64,000 bases of DNA from Burkholderia paludis (lineage in GTDB: Bacteria > Pseudomonadota > Gammaproteobacteria > Burkholderiales > Burkholderiaceae), in the NCBI RefSeq assembly GCF_000732615.1, contig NZ_JPGL01000026.1, positions 1 through 64,000 of the forward strand. The letters are read 5' to 3'. The translations under genes were made by a program, and so were the position numbers. Under the pieces are notes generated by a model, which saw nothing but the letters and a program-made list of their open reading frames with translations, did not search any database and was not told the DNA's origin. Shown piece after piece: positions 17,410 to 27,713 of the stretch; position 1 is the first letter of the stretch, and the number at the start of each line of letters is the position of its first letter.

Positions 17410-19335
17410 TCACTCCAGCGAGGCGGCAACGAGTTCGGCCACGTCGAGCACGTCGGGGCGCGGGCCCACGACGCCTTCGAGCATCGCCGTGCAGTTCGGA
17501 CAGGCCACCGCGACCACGTCGGCGCCGATCGTGCGCGCGTCGGCGATGCGGATGTCGGGAATGCGCTGCTTGCCGGGAATGTCGGTCAGCGGCGCACCGC
17601 CGCCACCGCCGCAGCAGCGGCCGCGCATGCCGTTGCGCTCCATCTCGACCACCTGGATGCCGATCGTCTTCAGCAGCTTGCGCGGCGCTTCCGTCTCGCC
17701 GTTGTAGCGGCCGAGATAGCACGGGTCGTGATACGTGGTGCGCTTCTCCCGCAGCGCCTCGACGGCCTTCGGTGCGATCTTGCCGCTGTCGGCCAGCTCG
17801 GCGAGATAGGTCGTGTGGTGCTTGACCGTCACCCGCAGCCCGAGTGCGCGGTATTCGTTGCGCAGGCTGTGCATCACGTGCGGGTCGGCCGTCACGATCT
17901 GCCGGTACGACAGCGTGTCGAGCGTGCCGATCAGGCGCCTCGCCATCTGCTGGAACGTCGCCTCGTCGCCGAGCCGGCGCGCGACGTCGCCCGTATCGGT
18001 TTCGGTCGAGCCGAGCACCGCGTAGTCGACGCCCGCCTTGTTCAGCACCTTGACGAATGCGCGCAGCGTGCGCTGGTAGCGCATGTCGAACGCGCCTTCG
18101 CCCGCCACGAACAGCACGTCGACCGGCTTGCCGGGCTGCGCGATGGGGGCGCTCAGGTCGACCGACCAGTCGTAGCGCGCGGCCGTGTCGTAGCCGCCCA
18201 TCGTGCCCGTCTCGCGCAGGTTCGCGAGCACTTCCTGGCCCTTGCCCGGCACCGTGCCGTGCACGAGCGTGCGGTTGCGGCGCATGTCGACGATCGCGTC
18301 GACGTGCTCGATCAGCATCGGGCATTCCTGCACGCACGCGCGGCAGGTCGTGCACGACCACAGCGTCTGTTCCTCGATGAGACCCGACACGATCGGGCCG
18401 TTCGGCTCGCCGCCGTGGCGGCCGACCGCGAGACCCGGCGTCGGGCTGCCCGCGTACGCCGCATCGGTGCCGCCGGCCATCCCGACGACGAGATCCTGGA
18501 TCAGCTTCTTCGGGTTCAGCGGCTGGCCCGACGCGAACGCGGGGCACGCGGCTTCGCACTTGCCGCACTGCACGCAGGCGTCGAAGCTCAGCAACTGGTT
18601 CCAGCGGAATTCGACCGGCTTCGCGACGCCGTATTCCTGATGCTCGATGTCCGGCAGCTTCAGCGCGGTCGGCGGCGTGGCCGTGCCGTTGCCGGTGAAC
18701 GCGTCGCGCGTGGCCGCGAAACGTTCCTGGCGCGGGTGGAACGCAAGGTGCAGCAGGCCGGCGATCGCATGCTTCATCGGCCCGCCCTTCGCGGCGCCGA
18801 CCGTCATCGTGAACGCGCCGACGCCGATCAGCAGCGCGCAGAGCACCGCGAACGCGCCCGACATCGCGCCGGCCGGCACCAGCATGAACAGCACGAGGCC
18901 GAGCGCGAACGAACCGAGCAGCCAGGGCAGCGTATTCCACGGGCCGCGCGACAGGCGGGCCGGCACGTCCTTCGCCGCGCGCCGGCGCCACACGAACACC
19001 GCGCCGACCAGCATCGCGAGCGCCGCGAGGAAGATCAGCTTGTCGAGCCACGGCGAGTAGATCGCGAGGCCGTAGTTGACGAACACCAGCGCGAGCGCGC
19101 CGATCGCGCCGCCGGCCGTTGCGACGTGCGTCTTCGCGATGTAAGGATCGCGGGCGACCACGTGGTGCAGGTCGACGAAGTAGCGCTTCGGAATCGCGAA
19201 CAGGTTCGCGACGCCGAACGCGCCGGGCGCGGTGGCCCGGCCGAGCCGCCAGTACGACGAGCGCTTCGCGACCGCGAACGCGAGCCCCGCCACCGACAGC
19301 CACAACAACGCGGTAATGAGGAGGGACGGATTCAT
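17410..19335 (-). CDS. dgcB: Dimethylglycine catabolism Fe-S reductase
   Basis: A 641-aa membrane-anchored iron-sulfur protein. The N-terminal third carries several hydrophobic helices (LLITALLWLSVAGLAFAVA onward). Then come two [4Fe-4S] ferredoxin motifs, CVQCGKCEAACP and CTTCRACVQECP, and a C-terminal pair of CCG domains (TYHDPCYLGRYNG, then RGRCCGGGGGAPL) of the heterodisulfide-reductase type. This layout fits an ETF:quinone-like electron outlet for DgcA, as inferred for Pseudomonas DgcB. It is tightly packed: 3 bp after dgcA and 9 bp before etfA. Confidence 0.93.
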   Translation of the reverse strand: MNPSLLITALLWLSVAGLAFAVAKRSSYWRLGRATAPGAFGVANLFAIPKRYFVDLHHVVARDPYIAKTHVATAGGAIGALALVFVNYGLAIYSPWLDKLIFLAALAMLVGAVFVWRRRAAKDVPARLSRGPWNTLPWLLGSFALGLVLFMLVPAGAMSGAFAVLCALLIGVGAFTMTVGAAKGGPMKHAIAGLLHLAFHPRQERFAATRDAFTGNGTATPPTALKLPDIEHQEYGVAKPVEFRWNQLLSFDACVQCGKCEAACPAFASGQPLNPKKLIQDLVVGMAGGTDAAYAGSPTPGLAVGRHGGEPNGPIVSGLIEEQTLWSCTTCRACVQECPMLIEHVDAIVDMRRNRTLVHGTVPGKGQEVLANLRETGTMGGYDTAARYDWSVDLSAPIAQPGKPVDVLFVAGEGAFDMRYQRTLRAFVKVLNKAGVDYAVLGSTETDTGDVARRLGDEATFQQMARRLIGTLDTLSYRQIVTADPHVMHSLRNEYRALGLRVTVKHHTTYLAELADSGKIAPKAVEALREKRTTYHDPCYLGRYNGETEAPRKLLKTIGIQVVEMERNGMRGRCCGGGGGAPLTDIPGKQRIPDIRIADARTIGADVVAVACPNCTAMLEGVVGPRPDVLDVAELVAASLE

Positions 19336-19338
19336 CGT

Positions 19339-21402
19339 TCAGAAGTCCTTGACGAGACGCAGCGAATCGTAGATCGCCCCGTGGACGTTGTGCATCGAGA
19401 TGCAGTCGCCGACACGGAACAGCAGGAAGCGGCCGTTGCCGAGCTCCTCGGACAGGCACGGCTGCGGCTCGGCCGCGAACAGCGTATGCGGATCGATCTG
19501 GCCGCGGTTCAGCGATTCCGGCTTGAGCTTCCAGTACAGCGCGTCGTTCGGCGACGAACCGTTCTCGATCACCACCTGGTCGACGGCGCGCTCCTCCAGT
19601 TCTTCCGTGTATTCGTTGCGCAGCACGGCGATCTTCTTGCCGTCCTCTTCATAGACGCGATCGAGCATCGTGTTCGGCGTCGGGATCACGCCGAACGCGT
19701 ACAGGCGGCGATAGAAGATCGGGAACGTCGTGCCGCCGCAATCGTCGGCCACCTTCACGTCCGGCGTGACGACCTCGACCTTCGAGCCGCGGCTCGCCAT
19801 GAAATCGGCCACGCCCGCGCCGGCATGGGTGCTCACGCCGTCGAACAGCAGCACGTTCTGCTTCGGCTCGACCTTGCCGGTCAGGATGTCCCACGAGCTG
19901 ACGGCCAGGCCCTCGGCCACGCCCCAGCCCGGCACCTGCCACGTGAAGCTCGACCCGCCCGTTGCAAGCACGACGATGTCCGGCTTCTCGGCCATGATCA
20001 TCTTCTCGTCGGCGGCGACGCCGAGGCGCCGGTCGACGCCCAGGCGCTTCGTCTCCATGTCGAACCAGCGGATGATCCCCGACATCTGTTCGCGCTGCGG
20101 CGCCTTCGCGGCGATCATCACCTGCCCGCCCACTTCCGCGTTCTTCTCGAACAGCACGACGTCGTGGCCGCGCAGCTTCGCGACGCGCGCCGCCTCGAGG
20201 CCCGCCGGGCCCGCGCCGACCACCACGACCTTGCGCTTCGGGCCGCGCGACTTCTCGATGATGTGCGGCATCGTCGCTTCGCGCGACGTCGCGGCGTTCT
20301 GGATGCACAGCACGTCGAGGCCGTTGTACTGGCGGTCGATACAGTAGTTCGCGCCGACGCACTGCTTGATCTCGTCCTCGCGGCCGTCGCGGATCTTGAT
20401 CACCATGTGCGGATCGGCGATCTGCGCGCGCGTCATGCCGACCAGGTCGATCATCCCGTTGGCGAGCAGGCGCTCGGCCTGGCCCGCGTCGCGGATGCTC
20501 TGCGCGTGCATCACCGGAATCTTGACGACCGACTTGATGCCGGCCGCGAGGTGCACGAACGGCTCCGGCGGCAGCGCCATCGGCGGCATGCAGTTGGCGA
20601 TCGTGTTGTGCGTATCGCCGCCCGAACCGACCACGCTCAGGTAGTCGATCAGGCCCGTCTCCGACATCGCCTGCGCGATTTCCTTCAGCGCGTCGTGATC
20701 GAGGCCGTCCTCGTGGAATTCGTCGCCGCACATGCGCAGGCCGACGCAGAAATCCGCGCCGACCGCCTCGCGCACGGCCGTCAGCACCTCGATGCCGAAG
20801 CGCAGGCGGTTCTGCAGGCTGCCGCCCCATTCGTCGGTGCGGTGGTTCGAGCGCTTGCTCCAGAACTGGTCGATCAGGTGCTGGTGGGCGGCCGAGATTT
20901 CGATGCCGTCCATGCCGGCCGCCTTCACGCGCTTCGCGGCCGCCGCGAAATCGCCGATGATGCGGCGGATCTCCTCGATCTCGATGATCTTCGCATTGCC
21001 GCGGTGCACCGGTTCGCGCACGCCCGACGGCGACATCAGGTGCGGCCAGTGCTCGCCGTGGAACGACGAGCGGCGGCCCATGTGCGTCGCCTGGATCATG
21101 ATCTTCGCGCCGTGCCGGTGCATCGTGTCGGCCAGGCGCGTGAGCGGATCGATGATCTTGTCGGTCGACAGGTTCACCGATTTCCACCAGCCTTGCGGGC
21201 TGTCGATCGACACCGGGCTCGAGCCGCCGCAGATCGCCAGGCCGACGCCGCCTTTCGCCTTCTCTTCGTAGTAGCGGATGTAACGGTCGCCCGGCAGGCC
21301 GCCCGGCTCGGCATACACCTCCGCGTGCGCGGTGCTGACGATCCGGTTGCGCAGCGTCAGCTGGTTCAGCTGCATGGGTTTGAACAGGTGGGGATAACGC
21401 AT
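19339..21402 (-). CDS. dgcA: Dimethylglycine demethylase (old-yellow-enzyme family flavoprotein)
   Basis: Oxidatively demethylates dimethylglycine to sarcosine. The 687-aa chain has an N-terminal FMN TIM barrel (HLFKPMQLNQLTLRNRIVST; ATHMGRRSSF; SAAHQHLIDQFWS), a linker with a Cys cluster for a [4Fe-4S] centre (CVGANYCIDRQ, then CIQNAA), and a C-terminal FAD/NAD domain (VVVVGAGPAGLEAARVAKLR). This is the trimethylamine-dehydrogenase-like layout of DgcA. ATG 21402 starts exactly at the conserved barrel start and has AGAGG upstream; the long frame to 21699 is spurious. Confidence 0.94.
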   Translation of the reverse strand: MRYPHLFKPMQLNQLTLRNRIVSTAHAEVYAEPGGLPGDRYIRYYEEKAKGGVGLAICGGSSPVSIDSPQGWWKSVNLSTDKIIDPLTRLADTMHRHGAKIMIQATHMGRRSSFHGEHWPHLMSPSGVREPVHRGNAKIIEIEEIRRIIGDFAAAAKRVKAAGMDGIEISAAHQHLIDQFWSKRSNHRTDEWGGSLQNRLRFGIEVLTAVREAVGADFCVGLRMCGDEFHEDGLDHDALKEIAQAMSETGLIDYLSVVGSGGDTHNTIANCMPPMALPPEPFVHLAAGIKSVVKIPVMHAQSIRDAGQAERLLANGMIDLVGMTRAQIADPHMVIKIRDGREDEIKQCVGANYCIDRQYNGLDVLCIQNAATSREATMPHIIEKSRGPKRKVVVVGAGPAGLEAARVAKLRGHDVVLFEKNAEVGGQVMIAAKAPQREQMSGIIRWFDMETKRLGVDRRLGVAADEKMIMAEKPDIVVLATGGSSFTWQVPGWGVAEGLAVSSWDILTGKVEPKQNVLLFDGVSTHAGAGVADFMASRGSKVEVVTPDVKVADDCGGTTFPIFYRRLYAFGVIPTPNTMLDRVYEEDGKKIAVLRNEYTEELEERAVDQVVIENGSSPNDALYWKLKPESLNRGQIDPHTLFAAEPQPCLSEELGNGRFLLFRVGDCISMHNVHGAIYDSLRLVKDF

Positions 21403-21469
21403 CGCTGGCGACCTCTGGCGTTCGAATGTCTCGTGTTGCGGGTGTGTGTCGTGTCGGCGTATCGCTGCG

Positions 21470-22003
21470 TCAGTGGGCGATCGGCGACACTTCGAAGACG
21501 CAGTGGTCGTGATGCTCGGCCGCGCACTGCACTTCCCTCGATTGCGCGCGCGGCGCGCCCTTGCCTTCCGGCGTCGTGTCGTTGACCCAGTCCATCGCGC
21601 CCGCGAACCAGCCGGCGAACATGTAGCAGAGCTTGCCTTCCTTGCCCGGCTGCTGCAGCACGAACGACGAGTGGCGCAGCTCGATCTTCGCGCGCGCACC
21701 GGCCGGATCGGCCTCGATGATCGAGAACAGGCCCCAGCCGCGCTGCGACAGGCGCTTCAGGTAGTGCTCGAACACGGCCATGCCGGTCAGGCCGTGCAGC
21801 TTCGCTTCCTTGTCGCACCAGTGGTACGCGGACTTGTAGCCGGCCTTGTAGAGAATGTCGGCATACGCGTCGACGCCGAGCGCTTCCTCGACGGCGACGT
21901 GGTTGTTCGTGAAGAAGTGGCGCGGCACATACAGCATCGGCAGCGCGTCGGTGGTCCAGACGCCGGTATCGGGATCGACGTTGATCGGCAGTTGCGGTTG
22001 CAT
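21470..22003 (-). CDS. V4R-like protein of the dgc operon (DUF5943 type)
   Basis: A 177-aa cytosolic protein with no enzyme motif I can name. The second half looks like a 4-vinyl-reductase (V4R) small-molecule-binding domain: conserved Gly/Trp strands, then the terminal motif VQCAAEHHDHCVFEV, a Cys-x(8)-Cys pair reminiscent of the V4R metal-binding cysteines. It lies between the dipeptidase-like gene and dgcA, the same place held by a conserved hypothetical in Pseudomonas dgc loci, so a role in dimethylglycine or sarcosine handling is likely but undefined. Confidence 0.75.
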   Translation of the reverse strand: MQPQLPINVDPDTGVWTTDALPMLYVPRHFFTNNHVAVEEALGVDAYADILYKAGYKSAYHWCDKEAKLHGLTGMAVFEHYLKRLSQRGWGLFSIIEADPAGARAKIELRHSSFVLQQPGKEGKLCYMFAGWFAGAMDWVNDTTPEGKGAPRAQSREVQCAAEHHDHCVFEVSPIAH

Positions 22004-22144
22004 CGTGGTGACTCCGTGAGGAAATTGGCCGCGCGGCTCGGGCGCAGGCGCGACATCGTCCGCGCGCCCGCGCGGCTGGCGCGGGCACGTCCGATTTTTC
22101 TTGTGTCGAATCGCTGGCGGTGAAGCGGTTGGCGGATGCGACGC

Positions 22145-23116
<972 letters not shown>

Positions 23117-23147
23117 GGGGTGCTCCAGTATTGTCGGGTCGGTCGGA

Positions 23148-24422
<1,275 letters not shown>

Positions 24423-24666
24423 AGGGCGTCCGTGACGAAGAATAAAGGGCTGCAACCGAAGCTCGAGGCCCGCCCTGCCTGGGGTTTCCGTACGTCCCGT
24501 GCAAGGCTGCCGACGGCTCTATTCTTGTCGTTCGGATTTTCGGCGGATTGATGAATTTAGACGCGTTCTTTGCCTTTTCCGCCATGCGCGTCCGTTTTAT
24601 ACAAGTGACCGGTCGTGCTTTTCCAGACGACCGAGCAACCTGCCGCCGCCGGTTCATCCGTGAACA

Positions 24667-24730
24667 GGCACGCCGGCGGTGCGACTGCCGCCCGCTCGGG
24701 GTGCAGCGCGTCACGATTACGGTGCAGCGC
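24667..24730 (+). promoter_or_regulatory. NtrC-like enhancer sites upstream of gbdR
   Basis: GGCACG-N5-GGTGCG at 24667-24683 matches the NtrC consensus TGCACC-N5-GGTGCA at 9 of 12 arm positions with exact spacing. Two further GGTGCA half-sites inside the direct repeat GGTGCAGCGC start at 24700 and 24721, two helical turns apart. All lie about 50-115 bp upstream of the -24/-12 promoter, where enhancer-binding proteins act. Confidence 0.45.
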
Positions 24731-24779
24731 AGCATGCGGCTTTCGGCCAGACAACGTATGGAGCTAGGGTTTAGCCGTA

Positions 24780-24794
24780 TGGCACGCTTGTTGC
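24780..24794 (+). promoter_or_regulatory. Sigma-54 (-24/-12) promoter of gbdR
   Basis: TGGCACG-CTTG-TTGC matches the RpoN consensus TGGCACG-N4-TTGC fully, with GG and GC exactly 10 bp apart. Transcription would begin near 24806, about 65 bp before the gbdR ATG. Confidence 0.75.
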
Positions 24795-24870
24795 GCTGGC
24801 TCACACAATACCGCTGCCCGATCCGTGCCTCCCGGGCGTAAAGCTATTAGAGATTCTAGGAACGCTCCCC

Positions 24871-25896
24871 ATGTCGCCCGACCGCACAGCGTCGCTGTCC
24901 CACTTCGCGTTCATGCCGTTGCCGAATTTCACGATGATCGCGTTCACCAATGCGATCGAGGTGCTTCGGATGGCGAACTACCTGAGCGGCCAGCCGCTCT
25001 ACCGCTGGTCGATCATCAGCCCGGAGGGCGGCCCGGTCACGGCGAGCAACGGCCTGACGGTCGACACGGGCCCGGCGGAATGCGTGGGGCAGCCGGACAT
25101 CGTGTTCGTGTGCGGCGGCGTCGACGTGCAGCGCGCGACCACGCCGGCCCACCTGTCGACGCTGCGTCGCTTCGCGCGTGCGGGCATCCCGCTCGGCAGC
25201 CTGTGCACGGGCACCTATGCACTCGCGAAATCGGGGCTGCTCGCGGGCTACGCGTGCGCGATCCACTGGGAAAACATGTCGGCGCTGAAGGAGGAGTTTC
25301 CCGACACGCGCTTCCTGAAGGAACTGTTCGTGATCGACCGCGACCGCATCACGTGCACGGGGGGCGTCGCACCGCTCGACATGATGCTGAACCTGATCGC
25401 CGCGCGGGTGGGCACCGCGCGCGTCACGCAGATCGCCGAGCAGTTCATCGTCGAACACGTGCGCGACACGAGCGCGCAGCAACGCATGCCGCTCGTCGCG
25501 CGCCTCGGCTCGGCGAACAAGTCGCTGTTCGAAGTGATCTCGCTGATGGAGAACAACATCGAGGAGCCGCTGTCGCGCGAGGAGCTCGCACGACTCGCGA
25601 ACATGTCGCAGCGGCAACTGCAACGCCTGTTCCGCGAGCATCTGGGGATGACGCCGACGCACTACTACCTGACGCTGCGGCTGCGCCGCGCGCGCGAACT
25701 GCTGCTGCAGACCGACATGTCGATCATGCACATCACGATGGCGTGCGGCTTCCAGTCGGCGTGCCACTTCAGCAAGAGCTATCGCGACGCGTTCGGCGTC
25801 GCACCGACCCGCGAACGCCGCAAGCAGGTCGCGCCGCTGGCGCAGGGCGCGGCGAGCAGCAGCCCGTCGTATCCAGCGCTGGCGATCCATGCGTGA
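24871..25896 (+). CDS. gbdR: AraC-family activator of betaine catabolism (GATase1-like)
   Basis: A 341-aa transcription activator. Residues about 8-180 form a DJ-1/glutamine-amidotransferase-like sensor domain with a nucleophile-elbow-like Cys in GSLCTGTYALA. The C-terminal 100 residues are an AraC double helix-turn-helix (SREELARLANMSQRQLQRLF and ITMACGFQSACHFSKSYRDA). This is the GbdR/CdhR layout; in Pseudomonas GbdR responds to betaine and dimethylglycine and activates gbc, dgc and sox genes. Its position divergent from the dgc/gbc array supports the same role. A sigma-54 promoter lies upstream, suggesting control by nitrogen or carbon status. Confidence 0.92.
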   Translation: MSPDRTASLSHFAFMPLPNFTMIAFTNAIEVLRMANYLSGQPLYRWSIISPEGGPVTASNGLTVDTGPAECVGQPDIVFVCGGVDVQRATTPAHLSTLRRFARAGIPLGSLCTGTYALAKSGLLAGYACAIHWENMSALKEEFPDTRFLKELFVIDRDRITCTGGVAPLDMMLNLIAARVGTARVTQIAEQFIVEHVRDTSAQQRMPLVARLGSANKSLFEVISLMENNIEEPLSREELARLANMSQRQLQRLFREHLGMTPTHYYLTLRLRRARELLLQTDMSIMHITMACGFQSACHFSKSYRDAFGVAPTRERRKQVAPLAQGAASSSPSYPALAIHA

Positions 25897-25919
25897 AGCG
25901 CAATTCGTGCTCTCGTGAG

Positions 25920-25947
25920 AAAGCGACCTGCCGGGTCGCTTTTTTTT
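25920..25947 (+). terminator. Rho-independent terminator of gbdR
   Basis: Stem AAGCGACC / GGTCGCTT with a 5-nt loop followed by eight T residues, 24 bp after the gbdR stop. It is a strong intrinsic terminator. Confidence 0.9.
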
Positions 25948-26204
25948 GCGTGGGCGATGGATTGCCGAGACTTTCTCGCAGGCACCCTCACCGGCAGATT
26001 CATTTTTCCAGACCGGACTTCATCGCGCGGCATGTAGCGATCGCGTGCCGTGCTGCCGTCGCCGGCGTGCATGCCCGACTCTTCGGCGCGTTCATTCCGT
26101 TCGTCCGGCTCTGACGGCTGGATTCCGGTGGAAGTCGTTCGCTGCTTGTCCTGATCCGCATTCACCGATGCGTTCGCGGCAAGCGGCGAGTTGATCCGGC
26201 GCAG

Positions 26205-26241
26205 CAACGAAAACGGGCGGCCCGTTTCCGGCGCCGCCCGT
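26205..26241 (-). terminator. Terminator of fdhA
   Basis: On the minus strand the stem ACGGGCGGC / GCCGCCCGT has an 11-nt loop and is followed by TTTTCGTT, about 30 nt past the fdhA stop. Confidence 0.8.
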
Positions 26242-26271
26242 CCCGCATCTTGCGTATCGAACGCTAACGCA

Positions 26272-27468
26272 TCACGCTGCCAGCAACCCGTGCGGGTCGA
26301 TGACGAACTTGCGCGGCGCGCCGCCGTCGAACTTCTTGTAGCCCTCGGGCGCCTGGTCGAGCGAGATCACCTCGACGTTGACGATCTTCGCGATCGGCAG
26401 CCGGTCGAACAGGATCGCCTGCATCAGGTTGCGGTTGTACTTCAGCACCGGCGTCTGGCCCGTGAAGAACGAATGCGACTTCGCCCAGCCGAGGCCGAAA
26501 CGGATGCTCAGGCTGCCGTGCTGCGCGGCCTTGTCCTTCGCGCCCGGATCGTCCGTCACGTACAGGCCCGGGATGCCGATCGCGCCGGCCGGTCGCGTGA
26601 TTTCCATCAGCGAGTTCAGCACCGTGGCGGGCGCCTCCTCCGCGTGGCCCGACGAACCGTGGCCGTGCGCCTCGAAGCCGACGCAGTCGACCGCGCAGTC
26701 GATCTCGGGCACGCCGAGGATCTGCTCGATCTGTTCGCCGAGCGACGCATCCTTCGACAGGTCGACCGTCTCGAAGCCCATCGCCTTCGCATGCGCGAGG
26801 CGTTCGGCGTTCATGTCGCCGACGATCGTCACGGCCGCGCCGAGCAGGCGCGCCGACGCGGCCGCCGCCATCCCGACCGGGCCCGCGCCCGCGATATAGA
26901 CCGTCGAGCCCGGCTTCACGCCCGCGCTCACCGCACCGTGATAGCCGGTCGGCAGGATGTCGGACAGGCAGGTCAGGTCGCGGATCTTCGCCATGGCCTG
27001 GTCGCGGTCCGGGAATTTCAGCAGGTTGAAATCCGCATACGGCACGAGCACGTACTCGGCCTGACCGCCGATCCAGCCACCCATGTCGACGTAACCGTAT
27101 GCGCCGCCCGCGCGTGCCGGGTTCACGTTCAGGCACACGCCGGTATGCGTATCCTTGCACATCGCGCAGCGACCGCACGCGACGTTGAACGGCACCGACA
27201 CGAGATCGCCGAGCTTCAGCGTCTCGACGTCGCGGCCGATCTCGACCACTTCGCCGGTGATCTCGTGACCGAGCACGAGGCCGACCGGCGCGGTCGTGCG
27301 GCCCCGCACCATGTGCTGGTCCGACCCGCAGATGTTCGTGCTCACCACTCTCAGGATCACGCCGTGGCCGATCGCGCGGCCGCTCGGGTCGACCATCTTC
27401 GGATAATCGATTTTCTGGACTTCGACCTGGCCCGGCCCAAGATAGACGACACCTCGATTGCTGCTCAT
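26272..27468 (-). CDS. fdhA: Glutathione-independent formaldehyde dehydrogenase
   Basis: Oxidises formaldehyde to formate with NAD+ and needs no thiol cofactor. Zinc-dependent medium-chain dehydrogenase of 398 aa. The catalytic zinc site lies in STNICGSDQHM and LGHEITGEV; the structural-zinc cysteines form CGRCAMCKDTHTGVC (about residues 97-111); the nucleotide site is AGAGPVGMAAAASARLLGA. The long insertion and the SLSIRFGLGWAKSHSF region are typical of the Pseudomonas enzyme with tightly bound NAD. The start is ATG 27468 (MSSNRGVVYLG) with GGAGAC upstream. It detoxifies the formaldehyde from betaine, dimethylglycine and sarcosine demethylation. Confidence 0.94.
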   Translation of the reverse strand: MSSNRGVVYLGPGQVEVQKIDYPKMVDPSGRAIGHGVILRVVSTNICGSDQHMVRGRTTAPVGLVLGHEITGEVVEIGRDVETLKLGDLVSVPFNVACGRCAMCKDTHTGVCLNVNPARAGGAYGYVDMGGWIGGQAEYVLVPYADFNLLKFPDRDQAMAKIRDLTCLSDILPTGYHGAVSAGVKPGSTVYIAGAGPVGMAAAASARLLGAAVTIVGDMNAERLAHAKAMGFETVDLSKDASLGEQIEQILGVPEIDCAVDCVGFEAHGHGSSGHAEEAPATVLNSLMEITRPAGAIGIPGLYVTDDPGAKDKAAQHGSLSIRFGLGWAKSHSFFTGQTPVLKYNRNLMQAILFDRLPIAKIVNVEVISLDQAPEGYKKFDGGAPRKFVIDPHGLLAA

Positions 27469-27570
27469 CGTATTGTCTCCATGTCTCGTTGGATCGCGCG
27501 GCGGTGCGCCGGCCCATGCGGCGCACACGCAACGTGCTGTTCGAGAGTAGTCCGGGAGGCGGGGGCGCCG

Positions 27571-27596
27571 ATGTCTCAAACGCGACACGCGCTTGA
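27571..27596. promoter_or_regulatory. Inverted repeats in the fdhA promoter region
   Basis: TCAAACGCG-ACA-CGCGCTTGA (one mismatch in 9-bp arms) overlaps a second exact arm pair, TGTC-N8-GACA (27572-27587), about 105 bp upstream of the fdhA ATG. The geometry suits a dimeric activator. I do not see a convincing -24/-12 promoter between it and the gene. Confidence 0.4.
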
Positions 27597-27713
27597 ACGG
27601 CGCCGACATCGATGGCGGGAATGAGAAAGTCGGGTGGGCGGCGGGCAGGCTGCAAGGCTGAAAGGCGGGCACGCATCGCCGGACTTGCCGGCCCTGCCCC
27701 GTTCCGGTGGATG

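Larger units (their letters stand above)
24423..24870. promoter_or_regulatory. glyA/gbdR divergent promoter region
   Basis: A 448-bp non-coding region between two divergent genes. Toward gbdR it holds a sigma-54 promoter (24780-24794), a near-consensus NtrC-type inverted repeat (24667-24683) and two direct GGTGCAGCGC repeats 21 bp apart (24700 and 24721). The glyA-proximal 150 bp carry no box I can name. GbdR itself probably also binds here, but I cannot point to its site. Confidence 0.6.
25897..26271. other. gbdR/fdhA convergent intergenic region
   Basis: A 375-bp gap between two convergent genes. It holds one intrinsic terminator for each gene, at its two ends. Between them (about 25950-26200) I see no gene, repeat or RNA. 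Confidence 0.6.

Noticed and set aside
16288..21585. Plus-strand open frame of 1765 codons opposite etfA, dgcB and dgcA
   Set aside because: Striking in length, but antisense to highly conserved catabolic genes, rich in Arg and His, and without domain motifs. It results from codon bias of the genes on the other strand.
24423..24600. Glycine riboswitch before glyA
   Set aside because: The leader has some GG-rich segments but I cannot form the paired aptamer core; not supported.
27469..27575. Possible sigma-54 promoter of fdhA
   Set aside because: The best candidate near CAGCACGTTGC lacks the GG ten bases before GC; the palindromes upstream are kept, the promoter is not.
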